This document shows, piece by piece, positions 18,525 through 27,156 of a DNA stretch of 64,000 nt. Under the pieces are notes generated by a model. It was not told where the DNA came from and ran no database searches. It saw nothing but the letters and a program-made list of their open reading frames with translations. Origin of the DNA: Alphaproteobacteria bacterium (lineage in GTDB: Bacteria > Pseudomonadota > Alphaproteobacteria > Rickettsiales > JADKJE01); the NCBI GenBank assembly GCA_016722515.1, contig JADKJE010000001.1:974802-1038801 (forward strand), written 5' to 3'. Position 1 is the stretch's first letter. Every line of letters starts with the position of its first letter. The position numbers and the translations under genes are program-made.

Positions 18525-19409
18525 TTATAACAAATGATGCGCCAGCAAATAATGTTTAATCATCAACAAATCCTGCCATGCCTCACGTTTTTGGGATGGC
18601 TGTCTTAATAAATAAGAGGGATGGAAGAGTATGGCGGTTTTGATGGGTTTTTCCAGGTAAGGATTAGAGTATTCATAAAATTTCCCCCGCAATTTAGTAA
18701 TGCCCTGCGGCGTATTAAGTAACGTTTTGGTTGCAACACTTCCCGATAAAATAAGCAATGACGGCTTAACCAGGGCAATGTGTTTTTGCACAAATGGCTC
18801 ACATATCGACAATTCATCAGCCGATGGATTGCGATTGCCAGGAGGTCGCCAAAAAAGAGTGTTACTGATATAAATATTGGTTTTACGGCTCAGTCCAATT
18901 GATTCAAGCATTTTATCAAGCAACTTACCACTGACACCACAAAAAGGAATGCCTTGCTGATCCTCATCGGCACCAGGCGCTTCGCCCACGAGCATAATTT
19001 TAGCGCTTGGCACTCCATCTGAAAAGACTGTGTTAGTCGCTGTTTTTTTGAGGCTGCATCCGTCAAATGCAAGAAGGGAGGCTTTTAACTCATCAATGCT
19101 TGAGGCTTTTTCTACCAGGTCAGTGGCCAGCTTGCGCGACGCAGACGGGCCATCCGTAAAGGGCGATACGGCTGCTGCAGACGGGTATATCAATGGCGCT
19201 GGAGTAGGTGCTGGCTGACGTTCCTTGGTAGTATCAGCTTGCGAATCAAGAACATGTGTAAGGGCGGCCGCAAGCGTCTGCACGACAGGAGCCTGCACCA
19301 CCGGTGGTATAAACACAGGTTTTGGATTAAATAAAGGCACAGGGATGTCAGCGATGACTTCATCCACCCCCATTGCCTGATACCATGAAACTAATCGTGC
19401 GCTGTCCAT
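18525..19409 (-). CDS. Uracil-DNA glycosylase, family 4-like
   Basis: Removes uracil from DNA in base excision repair. 294 aa with a long proline/alanine-rich N-terminal extension (about 1-100) and a UDG domain: GEAPGADEDQQG (142-153) is the active-site motif, WRPPGNRNP (187-195) and HPSYLLR (263-269) complete the fold. Family 4 enzymes usually bind a 4Fe-4S cluster with four cysteines; here only C118 and C203 match, and the usual KCRPP cysteine is W187. Comparable cysteine loss occurs in alphaproteobacterial relatives, as far as I recall. Isolated gene on the minus strand. Confidence 0.85.
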   Translation of the reverse strand: MDSARLVSWYQAMGVDEVIADIPVPLFNPKPVFIPPVVQAPVVQTLAAALTHVLDSQADTTKERQPAPTPAPLIYPSAAAVSPFTDGPSASRKLATDLVEKASSIDELKASLLAFDGCSLKKTATNTVFSDGVPSAKIMLVGEAPGADEDQQGIPFCGVSGKLLDKMLESIGLSRKTNIYISNTLFWRPPGNRNPSADELSICEPFVQKHIALVKPSLLILSGSVATKTLLNTPQGITKLRGKFYEYSNPYLEKPIKTAILFHPSYLLRQPSQKREAWQDLLMIKHYLLAHHLL

Positions 19410-19481
19410 CGCTGTAGTATGCGTGAATCTGGGCAGGAATGCAATCGCGAAAAGAAATCCCTCTGCACGGAGTGAAGAGGA

Positions 19482-19775
19482 TTAAACCTCACGACCCTTG
19501 ACTATTCCCGATGAACTGGCGCGATCTTCTTGGAGTTGCTGACTATGAGGTCCCACCCCTATTTTCTGGGCAATAAGATAGTTCCTGGTCGCGTTCCCAT
19601 CTCGAGGAACATAGGAAAGTGCAGCGTTTATATAGTCATTGATGATCAATTGCCCCTTTAACCAGCCTTTAATTTCACCAAGCGCGCTGTCTATTCCCGC
19701 CTGATCCCGGCGTGATGCCGCATTATTTAAACGCTCTGCGTGTTCTTCTATTTCTGAAATTGTGCGTAAAACCAT
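19482..19775 (-). CDS. Small hypothetical protein, 97 aa
   Basis: Not recognised. Mostly helical by eye: an N-terminal amphipathic stretch (ISEIEEHAERLNNAASRRDQ), a middle part LGEIKGWLKGQLIINDYINA and a polar tail. No signal peptide, membrane helix or cysteine pair. A reasonable ribosome binding site (AAAGGAGA, RC of tctccttt near 19783-19790) precedes the ATG. It lies between the glycosylase and the TPR-like gene with gaps on both sides, so it is probably its own transcription unit. Function unknown. Confidence 0.6.
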   Translation of the reverse strand: MVLRTISEIEEHAERLNNAASRRDQAGIDSALGEIKGWLKGQLIINDYINAALSYVPRDGNATRNYLIAQKIGVGPHSQQLQEDRASSSGIVKGREV

Positions 19776-19837
19776 AACATATCTCCTTTAAAACAACCAA
19801 GGGACTGTATGGTATAGCTGAAAAATAATCAATAACT

Positions 19838-20551
19838 CTATGGCTTGGAATGCTCTTTCTTGCCTTCAATCTTATCCAACCTCAGCTTGATGAAATAATT
19901 CATAAAATTAACTTCACCTTGATCAAGGTTTTTCTCATTATCCAAAAGACGCTTGATAACCACCAGAGCTTCTTGGTCTTCATTCAGTTCTGCATGGATA
20001 AAGGCCGGAAATTGTTTAACCCAAATTGGAACACCAGGGGCATCGGTTTTGGCAAGTTTATAGGCCAGTTTGAGCGCCAGCTCTTTATCACCAAGTGTAT
20101 GGTTGGCCAAATAGCAGGCTTGATACATCCACCACCATTTATGGTTGATATCGTGATCTGCATGTTTTTCAAGGTAATTGACAATATAACGTACATCATC
20201 TTTCTGCTGGGTGGCTGAAAAATAATAGCTGGCAAGTGAAGGAATCAGGTTTGAACGGCTATCGAGCGTATCCAACAGCAAAAACCACCGGTAGAGTTTA
20301 GAAAAATCATATTGATTAAACGCACTGAACCGGCCAAAGGTATCTCCCGCATTCTGGATCATAAACGCCAATTCATAAAAATAAAATTGCTCATCGCCAA
20401 AGGCCAGTGCTTTTGCTGCACGCTCCCCAGGAGGATTGGGAACAATTTCCATCTCCGGCTTTATTCCCTTGGTGTTATACCAAAACGTAATCTGGCTGGC
20501 GAGGCACAGGATCAAAAGGAAATCACTGAAATAGAAGCACCTGTGTTTCAT
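19838..20551 (-). CDS. Hypothetical membrane-anchored helical (TPR-like) protein
   Basis: 237 aa. An N-terminal membrane anchor (about 7-25, YFSDFLLILCLASQITFWYN), then helical pairs that look like degenerate tetratricopeptide repeats (YRWFLLLDTLDSRSNLIPSL, VRYIVNYLEKHADHDINHKW, ACYLANHTLGDKELALKLAY, EDQEALVVIKRLLDNEKNLD). Its start overlaps the stop of the ABC-2-like permease by 1 bp, so the two are coupled and may act together at the inner membrane. No specific function can be assigned. Confidence 0.65.
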   Translation of the reverse strand: MKHRCFYFSDFLLILCLASQITFWYNTKGIKPEMEIVPNPPGERAAKALAFGDEQFYFYELAFMIQNAGDTFGRFSAFNQYDFSKLYRWFLLLDTLDSRSNLIPSLASYYFSATQQKDDVRYIVNYLEKHADHDINHKWWWMYQACYLANHTLGDKELALKLAYKLAKTDAPGVPIWVKQFPAFIHAELNEDQEALVVIKRLLDNEKNLDQGEVNFMNYFIKLRLDKIEGKKEHSKP

Positions 20552-21324
20552 TAAAATTGCTTCCGTTTAAAATCAAAAATTGCGACCCCCAGCAAGAATG
20601 GGATATAGACCGCGGCTTGAATAATAAACAATATCAAATCATGCGTAGCATGCGCACTGATACCGTAAATGAGCCATTCACTTTTGCCAAAAAAATCAAG
20701 CCTGGGTAAAAACATCGATGTAGCCATCACCACATATTCGGATAAATGATCAACGATAATGCTTGGCTGATAATAATGAGGTATTTTGGTAGTGGCCATG
20801 AAATAGCCCATCATGCGGCTGACCACATAAAAACCAAGTGATAACAAGACAGGGCTGACTGCACTTTGCAGGATTAAGCTGGTGACCAAGGCAAATGCCA
20901 CCATTAACGTACCTTCCACCACAATACTGAGCCCCCACAACATAAGGCTTTGCACATTGGCTGGAGCAATAAAGGCCATAACGGCAATCACCGGAATAGT
21001 TACCAACAACGTGAGCACCACAAAACCCAACCAGTATTCGATCACAAATTGGAATCGCGAAATAGGTCGGGATAATTGCACTTCGATTTCTTTATTTTCA
21101 AAGGCGCGCCGAACATGAAAACAAACGAATACGATTAAGCCAGTCACCAGGATAAAGCGTGAACTAAAAGCGGCATAGGAAACCACCATGGCACGCGTTT
21201 CAATCATAGAGGTATTTCCAAGAAAATAAGAAATACCAATAGCGACGAGGATAACGATAAACAATCCGATGAATAATAAATCACGGGTGGCAGTAATAAG
21301 AGTATATTTCATGAGTGGGCGCAT
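20551..21324 (-). CDS. ABC-2-like multispanning membrane protein
   Basis: About 257 aa with six predicted hydrophobic segments (near 15-35, 50-72, 100-125, 135-160, 165-185, 230-250). FENKEIEVQLSRPISRFQFV is the cytoplasmic loop wording found in ABC-2 type permeases. No ATPase gene is next to it. The start is placed at the ATG at 21324, 7 nt after AGGA; the longer frame begins with TTG at 21330. It shares a transcription unit with the TPR-like gene and follows the secretin gene, separated by a strong hairpin. Confidence 0.65.
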   Translation of the reverse strand: MRPLMKYTLITATRDLLFIGLFIVILVAIGISYFLGNTSMIETRAMVVSYAAFSSRFILVTGLIVFVCFHVRRAFENKEIEVQLSRPISRFQFVIEYWLGFVVLTLLVTIPVIAVMAFIAPANVQSLMLWGLSIVVEGTLMVAFALVTSLILQSAVSPVLLSLGFYVVSRMMGYFMATTKIPHYYQPSIIVDHLSEYVVMATSMFLPRLDFFGKSEWLIYGISAHATHDLILFIIQAAVYIPFLLGVAIFDFKRKQF

Positions 21325-21351
21325 ACACAATTCCTATGATGCTTTAGATGT

Positions 21352-21379
21352 AAGAAGCCGCCCCAAGGGGCGGCTTCTT
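21352..21379 (-). terminator. Strong hairpin after the secretin gene
   Basis: A perfect 13-bp stem (AAGAAGCCGCCCC / GGGGCGGCTTCTT) with a 2-nt loop lies 10 bp past the secretin stop. On the minus strand the stem ends in TTCTTA; on the plus strand it ends in TTCTTTATTA. It most likely terminates the secretin transcript and separates it from the permease gene. Confidence 0.65.
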
Positions 21380-21388
21380 TATTACATA

Positions 21389-23413
21389 TTAGAATACAAG
21401 CGGACGAGGATCGTGGGTAAAGGTATTATAAAGATGTTCATCGGCTTTATTGATTTTTGTTACACCAGGCACGACAGTGGCTTTAATGAAAATCACCGTT
21501 TCAACCATGTTGGTTCCTCTCAAGCTGGTTTTGAAGAAATTGCCAACATAGGGTATTGAAGAAAGAACCGGCACACCTCTGTCATTATTATCGCCGCGTT
21601 CTTCCATCAAACCACCGATAACCATAATTTCGCCACTTTGGATTTTAAGGATCGAATCCATCTCCCTTACGTCAATGATAGGAATCTCACTTGAAACATC
21701 ATTCAACCCATTAAGTTCCGCTTGGTATTTGACACCAGGATCGGAAATCGTACCGATAATTCTTGTCAATGTAGGACGGATATTCATATAGATTTCGTTT
21801 GACTCAAGATTGATTGAAGGTAAAAGATTCAAGATAACTCCCACCGGAACCGTATTGAGTGTGCTTTTAACAGTACCGTTATTGCTCACCAAAGTAGACG
21901 TTGTTCCCGTTGCAGCCGTCGTCGTGTTATTGCTTATTTCAACCGTAAAATAGGGCTGATTTTGGGCAAAGGTTAATACGGCCTGTTGGTTATTGATAGC
22001 ATGAAGGCGCGGACTAGAAAGCGTACGCGTTGCCCCAAATTCATCAACCAGGCTTACCAGTGCATCGAGTGAATAATTACCCGATTTAAGCACTTTATGG
22101 ATACTGAATGCATCAGTGCCGCTACCAAGGTTCGACGAAAACGCAGCATTAGCCAGCGTTTTACTCGACGATGCAAGCGTCCAGTCAATACCCGTACGAT
22201 ATTCATCTTTCAATGACACTTCCACGATCTTAGCTTCAATGAGCACTTGAGCTGAAACCGTCTGCATCAGCTTATTCAAATAATTTTGAACATTCTTATG
22301 CTGTTTAGCGGTTGCAACCACACTGATAATACCGGCCTGTTGATTCATAGAAAACGAAGTAGCAACATTCTCTTGCTGACCATTGCCGCCTTGCTGGTTT
22401 CTTCCACCTTGGGCTTGCTGAGCTCCATTGGGTTGTTTTTTCTGTTTTTCTTCTTCTTCAGGATCACGCAGGCTTGATTCTGTTTTATCCCTGAGGATAA
22501 CCGTTATCGTGTTATTGATATCTTTCCATAAATCACCTTTATAATTAGCCGTGATTGAGCTGGATGAACCAGACGTAACGCCTCCGCCACCACCGCTGCT
22601 TGATCCACCGCCGCCGCTTGCACCACCACTTGAACCGCCACCACCGCCGGATCCACCACCACCTGAAGAGCCGCCACCACCCGAAGAGCCGCCGCCACTG
22701 CTACTGCCGCCACTTCCACCACTACCAAGCACGGAAGTATTTACGTTAATGTTGGAATCGTTTGAACGAATGAGATTAAGAAAATCCACATGGTAATTCA
22801 CAAGATAAGGAAGATCGCGGACGATACGCAAAATACCATCTTTATATTCGTATCTTAAATTAGCCAGGTAGGCAATACGCTCAAGGATTTCATGGACAGG
22901 CTTATTGTTAAAACGCAACAGTAAGCCACCCTTAATATTGGGGTCGATTTCCATATCAACATCCGCTAAGCGCGATATTTCAAGTAGCACATCTTTTAAA
23001 GAGGTATCTTCCGTTACCGAAAGCGAAATACGCTTATCTGCCACTTCGTCAGGCAATGTCGGAGGAATAATAATAGAAGAAAAATCAGGCGAAGAAGCAT
23101 CGCCTTTCTCACCTTTTTCTATTTCTGCTCCAAAACCGCTTTTAGGTGGAATCAATTTATTATAATATTCCGTACGGGTATAATCCAACGCCTTATCAAT
23201 ATCGGAAGTTGAGCCTTTATCTGCGGTTGAACGGATATCTTCGCCTGGAGCAAGACCGGCTTCACGCGTGCGGTTATACTGATAATTAGCACTATGCTCT
23301 TTAATATAAGCACACGACCCTGTCAGAAACAAGACACCCACGGTGAAGGTTGTGACCGATACTACATGGAGTACGTTTGCGACCAGTGGTATGAGGCGAT
23401 TGGTTAAAGGCAT
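21389..23413 (-). CDS. mshL: MshL-like secretin (type IV pilus / type II secretion family)
   Basis: Outer-membrane secretin for a type IVb/MSHA-like pilus or type II-like exporter. 674 aa: a signal segment (about 12-33) ending TGSC, a poor lipobox; a secretin short N0-like domain (ISLSVTEDTSLKDVLLEISR, LLLRFNNKPVHEILERIAYL); a glycine/serine run (about 229-295); an N1-like part (SVVATAKQHKNVQNYLNKL); and the secretin C-domain with VLIEAKIVEVSL, TLSSPRLHAINNQQAVL, VGVILNLLPSI, SGEIMVIGGLMEER and VPVLSSIPYVGNFFKT. No pilin, ATPase or assembly gene is next to it. MshL is the nearest name by domain order; assignment to a particular machine is uncertain. Confidence 0.82.
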   Translation of the reverse strand: MPLTNRLIPLVANVLHVVSVTTFTVGVLFLTGSCAYIKEHSANYQYNRTREAGLAPGEDIRSTADKGSTSDIDKALDYTRTEYYNKLIPPKSGFGAEIEKGEKGDASSPDFSSIIIPPTLPDEVADKRISLSVTEDTSLKDVLLEISRLADVDMEIDPNIKGGLLLRFNNKPVHEILERIAYLANLRYEYKDGILRIVRDLPYLVNYHVDFLNLIRSNDSNINVNTSVLGSGGSGGSSSGGGSSGGGGSSGGGGSGGGGGSSGGASGGGGSSSGGGGGVTSGSSSSITANYKGDLWKDINNTITVILRDKTESSLRDPEEEEKQKKQPNGAQQAQGGRNQQGGNGQQENVATSFSMNQQAGIISVVATAKQHKNVQNYLNKLMQTVSAQVLIEAKIVEVSLKDEYRTGIDWTLASSSKTLANAAFSSNLGSGTDAFSIHKVLKSGNYSLDALVSLVDEFGATRTLSSPRLHAINNQQAVLTFAQNQPYFTVEISNNTTTAATGTTSTLVSNNGTVKSTLNTVPVGVILNLLPSINLESNEIYMNIRPTLTRIIGTISDPGVKYQAELNGLNDVSSEIPIIDVREMDSILKIQSGEIMVIGGLMEERGDNNDRGVPVLSSIPYVGNFFKTSLRGTNMVETVIFIKATVVPGVTKINKADEHLYNTFTHDPRPLVF

Positions 23414-23528
23414 GGAAATATCCCCGTCAAAGAAATTATTTACCTAACCATAAGCACGAACGGTAAATATTCGGTTAATCAGATGGGGGAAAGACGATGA
23501 ACGCTGCACCTAAGGTAAAAACAAGCGC

Positions 23529-25583
23529 TTAAAGCGGTGCCAAATCGGTTGCTGTGGCGTTATAAGAGGCATTTCCTTTAGGAGGCGGTGGCATCGAAGA
23601 AGAATTACTCGTCCACAATAAATCTGTAATCATCACGGGTTGCTTCAGGCGGTAATGATAAACCGGTAGATTTTCCATCACCCGCTGGACATAATTTCGT
23701 GTTTCTTTAAAGGGGATCAATTCTACCCAATCAATGACATCATAGATAGATAATGCTTTTCGTGGATCACCATAAATATTAATCCATTGATCCACATTAC
23801 CAGGACCAGCATTATAAGACGCAATAGCTAATACATAGGATTGTTTATAACGGCTCATCAGGTCTTTAACAAAAGCGTGGCCGAGTGTTAAATTATAATG
23901 GTAATCGTGATAAAGTCGATACGGGTCGTAAGCAACATTCAGTTTTTTGGCCAGGTGTTTGGCGGTATCTGGCATAATCTGCATCATACCGGTTGCACCC
24001 GCAGTGCTACGGCTGTTTTGCTCAAACATACTCTCCTGGCGAATAATACTGTGAATCAAAGCATTACCGGCGGGAGGCAATTTTAAATCGGTGATAATAG
24101 GATAGGTATAATCGGGAATAAGCACGCCAAGATTAAGTGCTTCTTTACCGGTAAATAAAGAAAGGTTAGCCCTGTTAAAATCCATTCCAGCTTTGCTGAT
24201 CAACACCATTTCACCTGGTGTTTTAGCCTGAACAATCGCCGCTTGCAAGAACGTGCGGCTTAATTCCACTTCACCGATACTGGTTAAAATATTAGCGGCT
24301 TTTGCCAGCTCATTACGCTGATAAAGGGAGATATCGCTTTTTTCAACTTTTGGTTTTTCTGGCAGTAAAAATCCTTCATTCGTACCAAGCTCAGATAACG
24401 CCAACTGACCATAAAAACTGGTGATATAGGCAGATGCGGTTTTAAACCACTGTACCGAAATATCGTTATTGCCATTTTCCTTGGCTGCCCGTCCAGACCA
24501 ATAGGCCCCCCGTGCCAAACTGCTCGTGGTCTCCACGCCGTGATAAAGCTTAAAGAAATGACGATACGCAAGGGCTGGATTATGCAGGAATCGTAAGGCA
24601 ATCCATCCGGCAAGCCATTCCCGTTCGGCAAATACCGTACCTTCAACAAGATCATGATTTTGAGCAATATCATAGGCTTCCTGGAATTTCTGGTATTTGA
24701 TCATGGTACGAATATGATCACTGGCAATATTCCACCATTTTTCAGGGTGAGGCAAGTTTTTGGGAGCCGATCTTAACAGTGAAATAACACCTTGGGGATT
24801 ATTACGTTTATCACGCCACTGTATACGGTCAAACAGCAGGCCTGGATCATTACGTAAGCGGGTGGGAACGCTATTGATTAACGAATCACCGCCATGGCGT
24901 TTTGTTAATAATTCAATCCGCACCCGAAATAATTTTTGATAATCATACGGCACCTTAGGAATCATGCGCTTTGCTTGAGTAACCTTTTGTGCCCATAATA
25001 AATTATCGGCCCGCTTAACATGTTCTTTTGCGGTGAAAAGATTGCCATAATTATTGAGGAATGTGTCTTCTTCTATTGGGCCGAAATCGCCTTCCATCCA
25101 GGCATCTTTCAACAAATCAATGGCACGTTGTTTTAAAGCGGGATCTTGATTTTTTTGATTATAGAGTTTTTCGCCATAACGTCGTTTACCAATAGCGGTA
25201 ATAGGTGGATATTTTTCAAACCATTCTAAAATTTCTGCCTCACTTAATTGATTGCCCATGGCTTCTTCGGCATGTCGTAGCAAAATATTTTTGCGGGGAA
25301 AATTAGGGTTATTTTCAATGAATGATTTAATTTCCTGAAAAATAACAGGTACGTTGGTTGTCGTAAAATAGCGCCAGCTGACAATTTTGCGAATCGTGAT
25401 GTCCTGACACTGGGCTGCATACGATCTGGCTGATGTCCATTGGCCATTATCCCCAGCATCCAGTGCTAATTTTGCACAATCCATATCTTTGCGCGAAATA
25501 TTCCACGACGCATGCGCAGATGAACAAACCCCAAAAGAGATGATAAGGAGAACAACAACTAGGAAATATGGAGTACGATACAT
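23529..25583 (-). CDS. slt: Soluble lytic murein transglycosylase (Slt70-like)
   Basis: 684 aa periplasmic enzyme that cleaves glycan strands to 1,6-anhydro products. A signal peptide (about 7-25, FLVVVLLIISFGVCSSAHA) is followed by a long superhelical domain. The catalytic domain carries ALIHSIIRQESMFEQ (catalytic Glu), AGATGMMQIMPDTA and IASYNAGPGNVDQW, and ends with FKETRNYVQRVMENLPVY. All transglycosylase family 1 motifs are intact. Single gene, 115 bp upstream of the secretin gene on the same strand. Confidence 0.93.
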   Translation of the reverse strand: MYRTPYFLVVVLLIISFGVCSSAHASWNISRKDMDCAKLALDAGDNGQWTSARSYAAQCQDITIRKIVSWRYFTTTNVPVIFQEIKSFIENNPNFPRKNILLRHAEEAMGNQLSEAEILEWFEKYPPITAIGKRRYGEKLYNQKNQDPALKQRAIDLLKDAWMEGDFGPIEEDTFLNNYGNLFTAKEHVKRADNLLWAQKVTQAKRMIPKVPYDYQKLFRVRIELLTKRHGGDSLINSVPTRLRNDPGLLFDRIQWRDKRNNPQGVISLLRSAPKNLPHPEKWWNIASDHIRTMIKYQKFQEAYDIAQNHDLVEGTVFAEREWLAGWIALRFLHNPALAYRHFFKLYHGVETTSSLARGAYWSGRAAKENGNNDISVQWFKTASAYITSFYGQLALSELGTNEGFLLPEKPKVEKSDISLYQRNELAKAANILTSIGEVELSRTFLQAAIVQAKTPGEMVLISKAGMDFNRANLSLFTGKEALNLGVLIPDYTYPIITDLKLPPAGNALIHSIIRQESMFEQNSRSTAGATGMMQIMPDTAKHLAKKLNVAYDPYRLYHDYHYNLTLGHAFVKDLMSRYKQSYVLAIASYNAGPGNVDQWINIYGDPRKALSIYDVIDWVELIPFKETRNYVQRVMENLPVYHYRLKQPVMITDLLWTSNSSSMPPPPKGNASYNATATDLAPL

Positions 25584-25759
25584 GGATGAAGGCGTTTGTT
25601 TATAGCTTATGAATCTTGATCGTACATGAAAATAGGTGTTTTTAGAACTTTATTTTGATGGTAAATGCCATTTCGCTAAACGGCTCTATCGTATACGGTT
25701 GCTTCCAACATTAGTGGAACCATCCGCTCGGAGGGAAAAAGCCAATAATTGGTCTATAG

Positions 25760-27046
25760 CTATAGTTTTCCATTTTCCTTAAGCACATCCCCCACCAAAA
25801 ACAACGACCCGCAAATCAAAATACGTGATGGTTCTTTTATCTTATCAACCAAATAATGAATCGCCTCATCCAGGGACTCGCGGCTTTGCGCTTCTAGTCC
25901 AACACTTCCAGCCGCCTGTGTAATCATATCAGCAGGCTGGGAATTAGGTTCGGATTTAACGCAGAACCCGCACACTCCGGTTACTTTACCTACCATCGGC
26001 GCAAAAAAACCGCTGCTATCCTTACCCTTCGTCATGCCGGTAATGAGGCATGTGGGTTTATCGTTATTATCACTGATCCAGCGCGCCAATACCTCTGCGC
26101 CACCGGGATTATGCCCACCATCCATCCATAATTCCCAATCCTGCGGCAATGACGCCACTAAACGACCAGACGTAATACGCTGTAAACGCCCCGGCCAATG
26201 AGCCGTTTGCAATCCCTGAACACGCTGCTGGTCATTGATATCAAAACGTATTGCCCGCCGGCTTGCTGCAATCGCACATCCTGCATTGAGATATTGATGG
26301 ACGCCCGCCAGTGATAGCTGAGGAAACAACAACTCATATCCAGCTTCCACATATCGCAGACCATCAGGTGCCTGGGTAACCATCCAGTGTTTGCCATATT
26401 CCCATAATGGAGCACCACATTCATTGGCTCGCTGTCGGATCACCTCCATCACTTCAGGGAGCTGCTGACTGACGATGCACGGTGCTCCAGGTTTAATAAT
26501 ACCGGCTTTTTCAAAGGCAATTTCCTCGATGGTATTTCCTAAATAATCCATATGATCCATTGAAATGGGAGTAATGATCGTGCAATCAGGTTGAGGGAAT
26601 AAATTGGTAGCATCCATCCTGCCGCCCAATCCCGTTTCAAGAATACACACATGCGCATCATGTCTGGAAAACGCCACAAAAGCAGCTGCCGTCGTTCCTT
26701 CAAATACAGTCGGATGAATCTCTGCTTCTTCACAGGCAAGCCGGCACAATTCAATCACCTCAAATAACTCGGCATCGCTAATGGTACGATCGCCAAAATC
26801 TATCCTTTCATTAAACTCAACTAGATGAGGCGAGGTATAGGTCTGCACTTTTAAACCAGCTGCCTTAAGAATCGCTTTCAAAAAGGCAACCGTTGAACCT
26901 TTACCGTTGGTCCCAGCCACATGGATAATAGGAGCCATGCCCAGATGTGGATTGCCAAGCACCTCCATCAGGGCTTTGATACGAATCAAGTCCAGGTCAA
27001 TAGGACGTTTACCGAGCACTTGCGGCCAATGAGGCATATAAACCAT
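25760..27046 (-). CDS. folC: Folylpolyglutamate synthase / dihydrofolate synthase
   Basis: Adds glutamate to dihydropteroate and to reduced folates. 428 aa. Mur-ligase-type ATP site GTNGKGST (45-52), PHLVEFNERI, ETGLGGRMDATNLF, ITPISMDHMDYLGNTIEEIAFEKAG, and the late LDGGHN-like DGGHNPGG. All are normal for FolC. A start at the ATG three codons in (MPHWP) is also possible. Divergent from the second PBP gene over 110 bp. Confidence 0.94.
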   Translation of the reverse strand: MVYMPHWPQVLGKRPIDLDLIRIKALMEVLGNPHLGMAPIIHVAGTNGKGSTVAFLKAILKAAGLKVQTYTSPHLVEFNERIDFGDRTISDAELFEVIELCRLACEEAEIHPTVFEGTTAAAFVAFSRHDAHVCILETGLGGRMDATNLFPQPDCTIITPISMDHMDYLGNTIEEIAFEKAGIIKPGAPCIVSQQLPEVMEVIRQRANECGAPLWEYGKHWMVTQAPDGLRYVEAGYELLFPQLSLAGVHQYLNAGCAIAASRRAIRFDINDQQRVQGLQTAHWPGRLQRITSGRLVASLPQDWELWMDGGHNPGGAEVLARWISDNNDKPTCLITGMTKGKDSSGFFAPMVGKVTGVCGFCVKSEPNSQPADMITQAAGSVGLEAQSRESLDEAIHYLVDKIKEPSRILICGSLFLVGDVLKENGKL

Positions 27047-27156
27047 ATCGCTTCCTTTTTAGTAGAAACTCCGGGGGAAACCATGTATAATTCCACAAAG
27101 TTCTTAATAGAGATTATTCAGAATTAACGCCAGCTTTCAAGTGAATTTAAAGAGAA

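Noticed and set aside
22551..22796. Plus-strand open frame rich in proline
   Set aside because: It is the antisense of the Gly/Ser codon run of the secretin; composition alone produces it.
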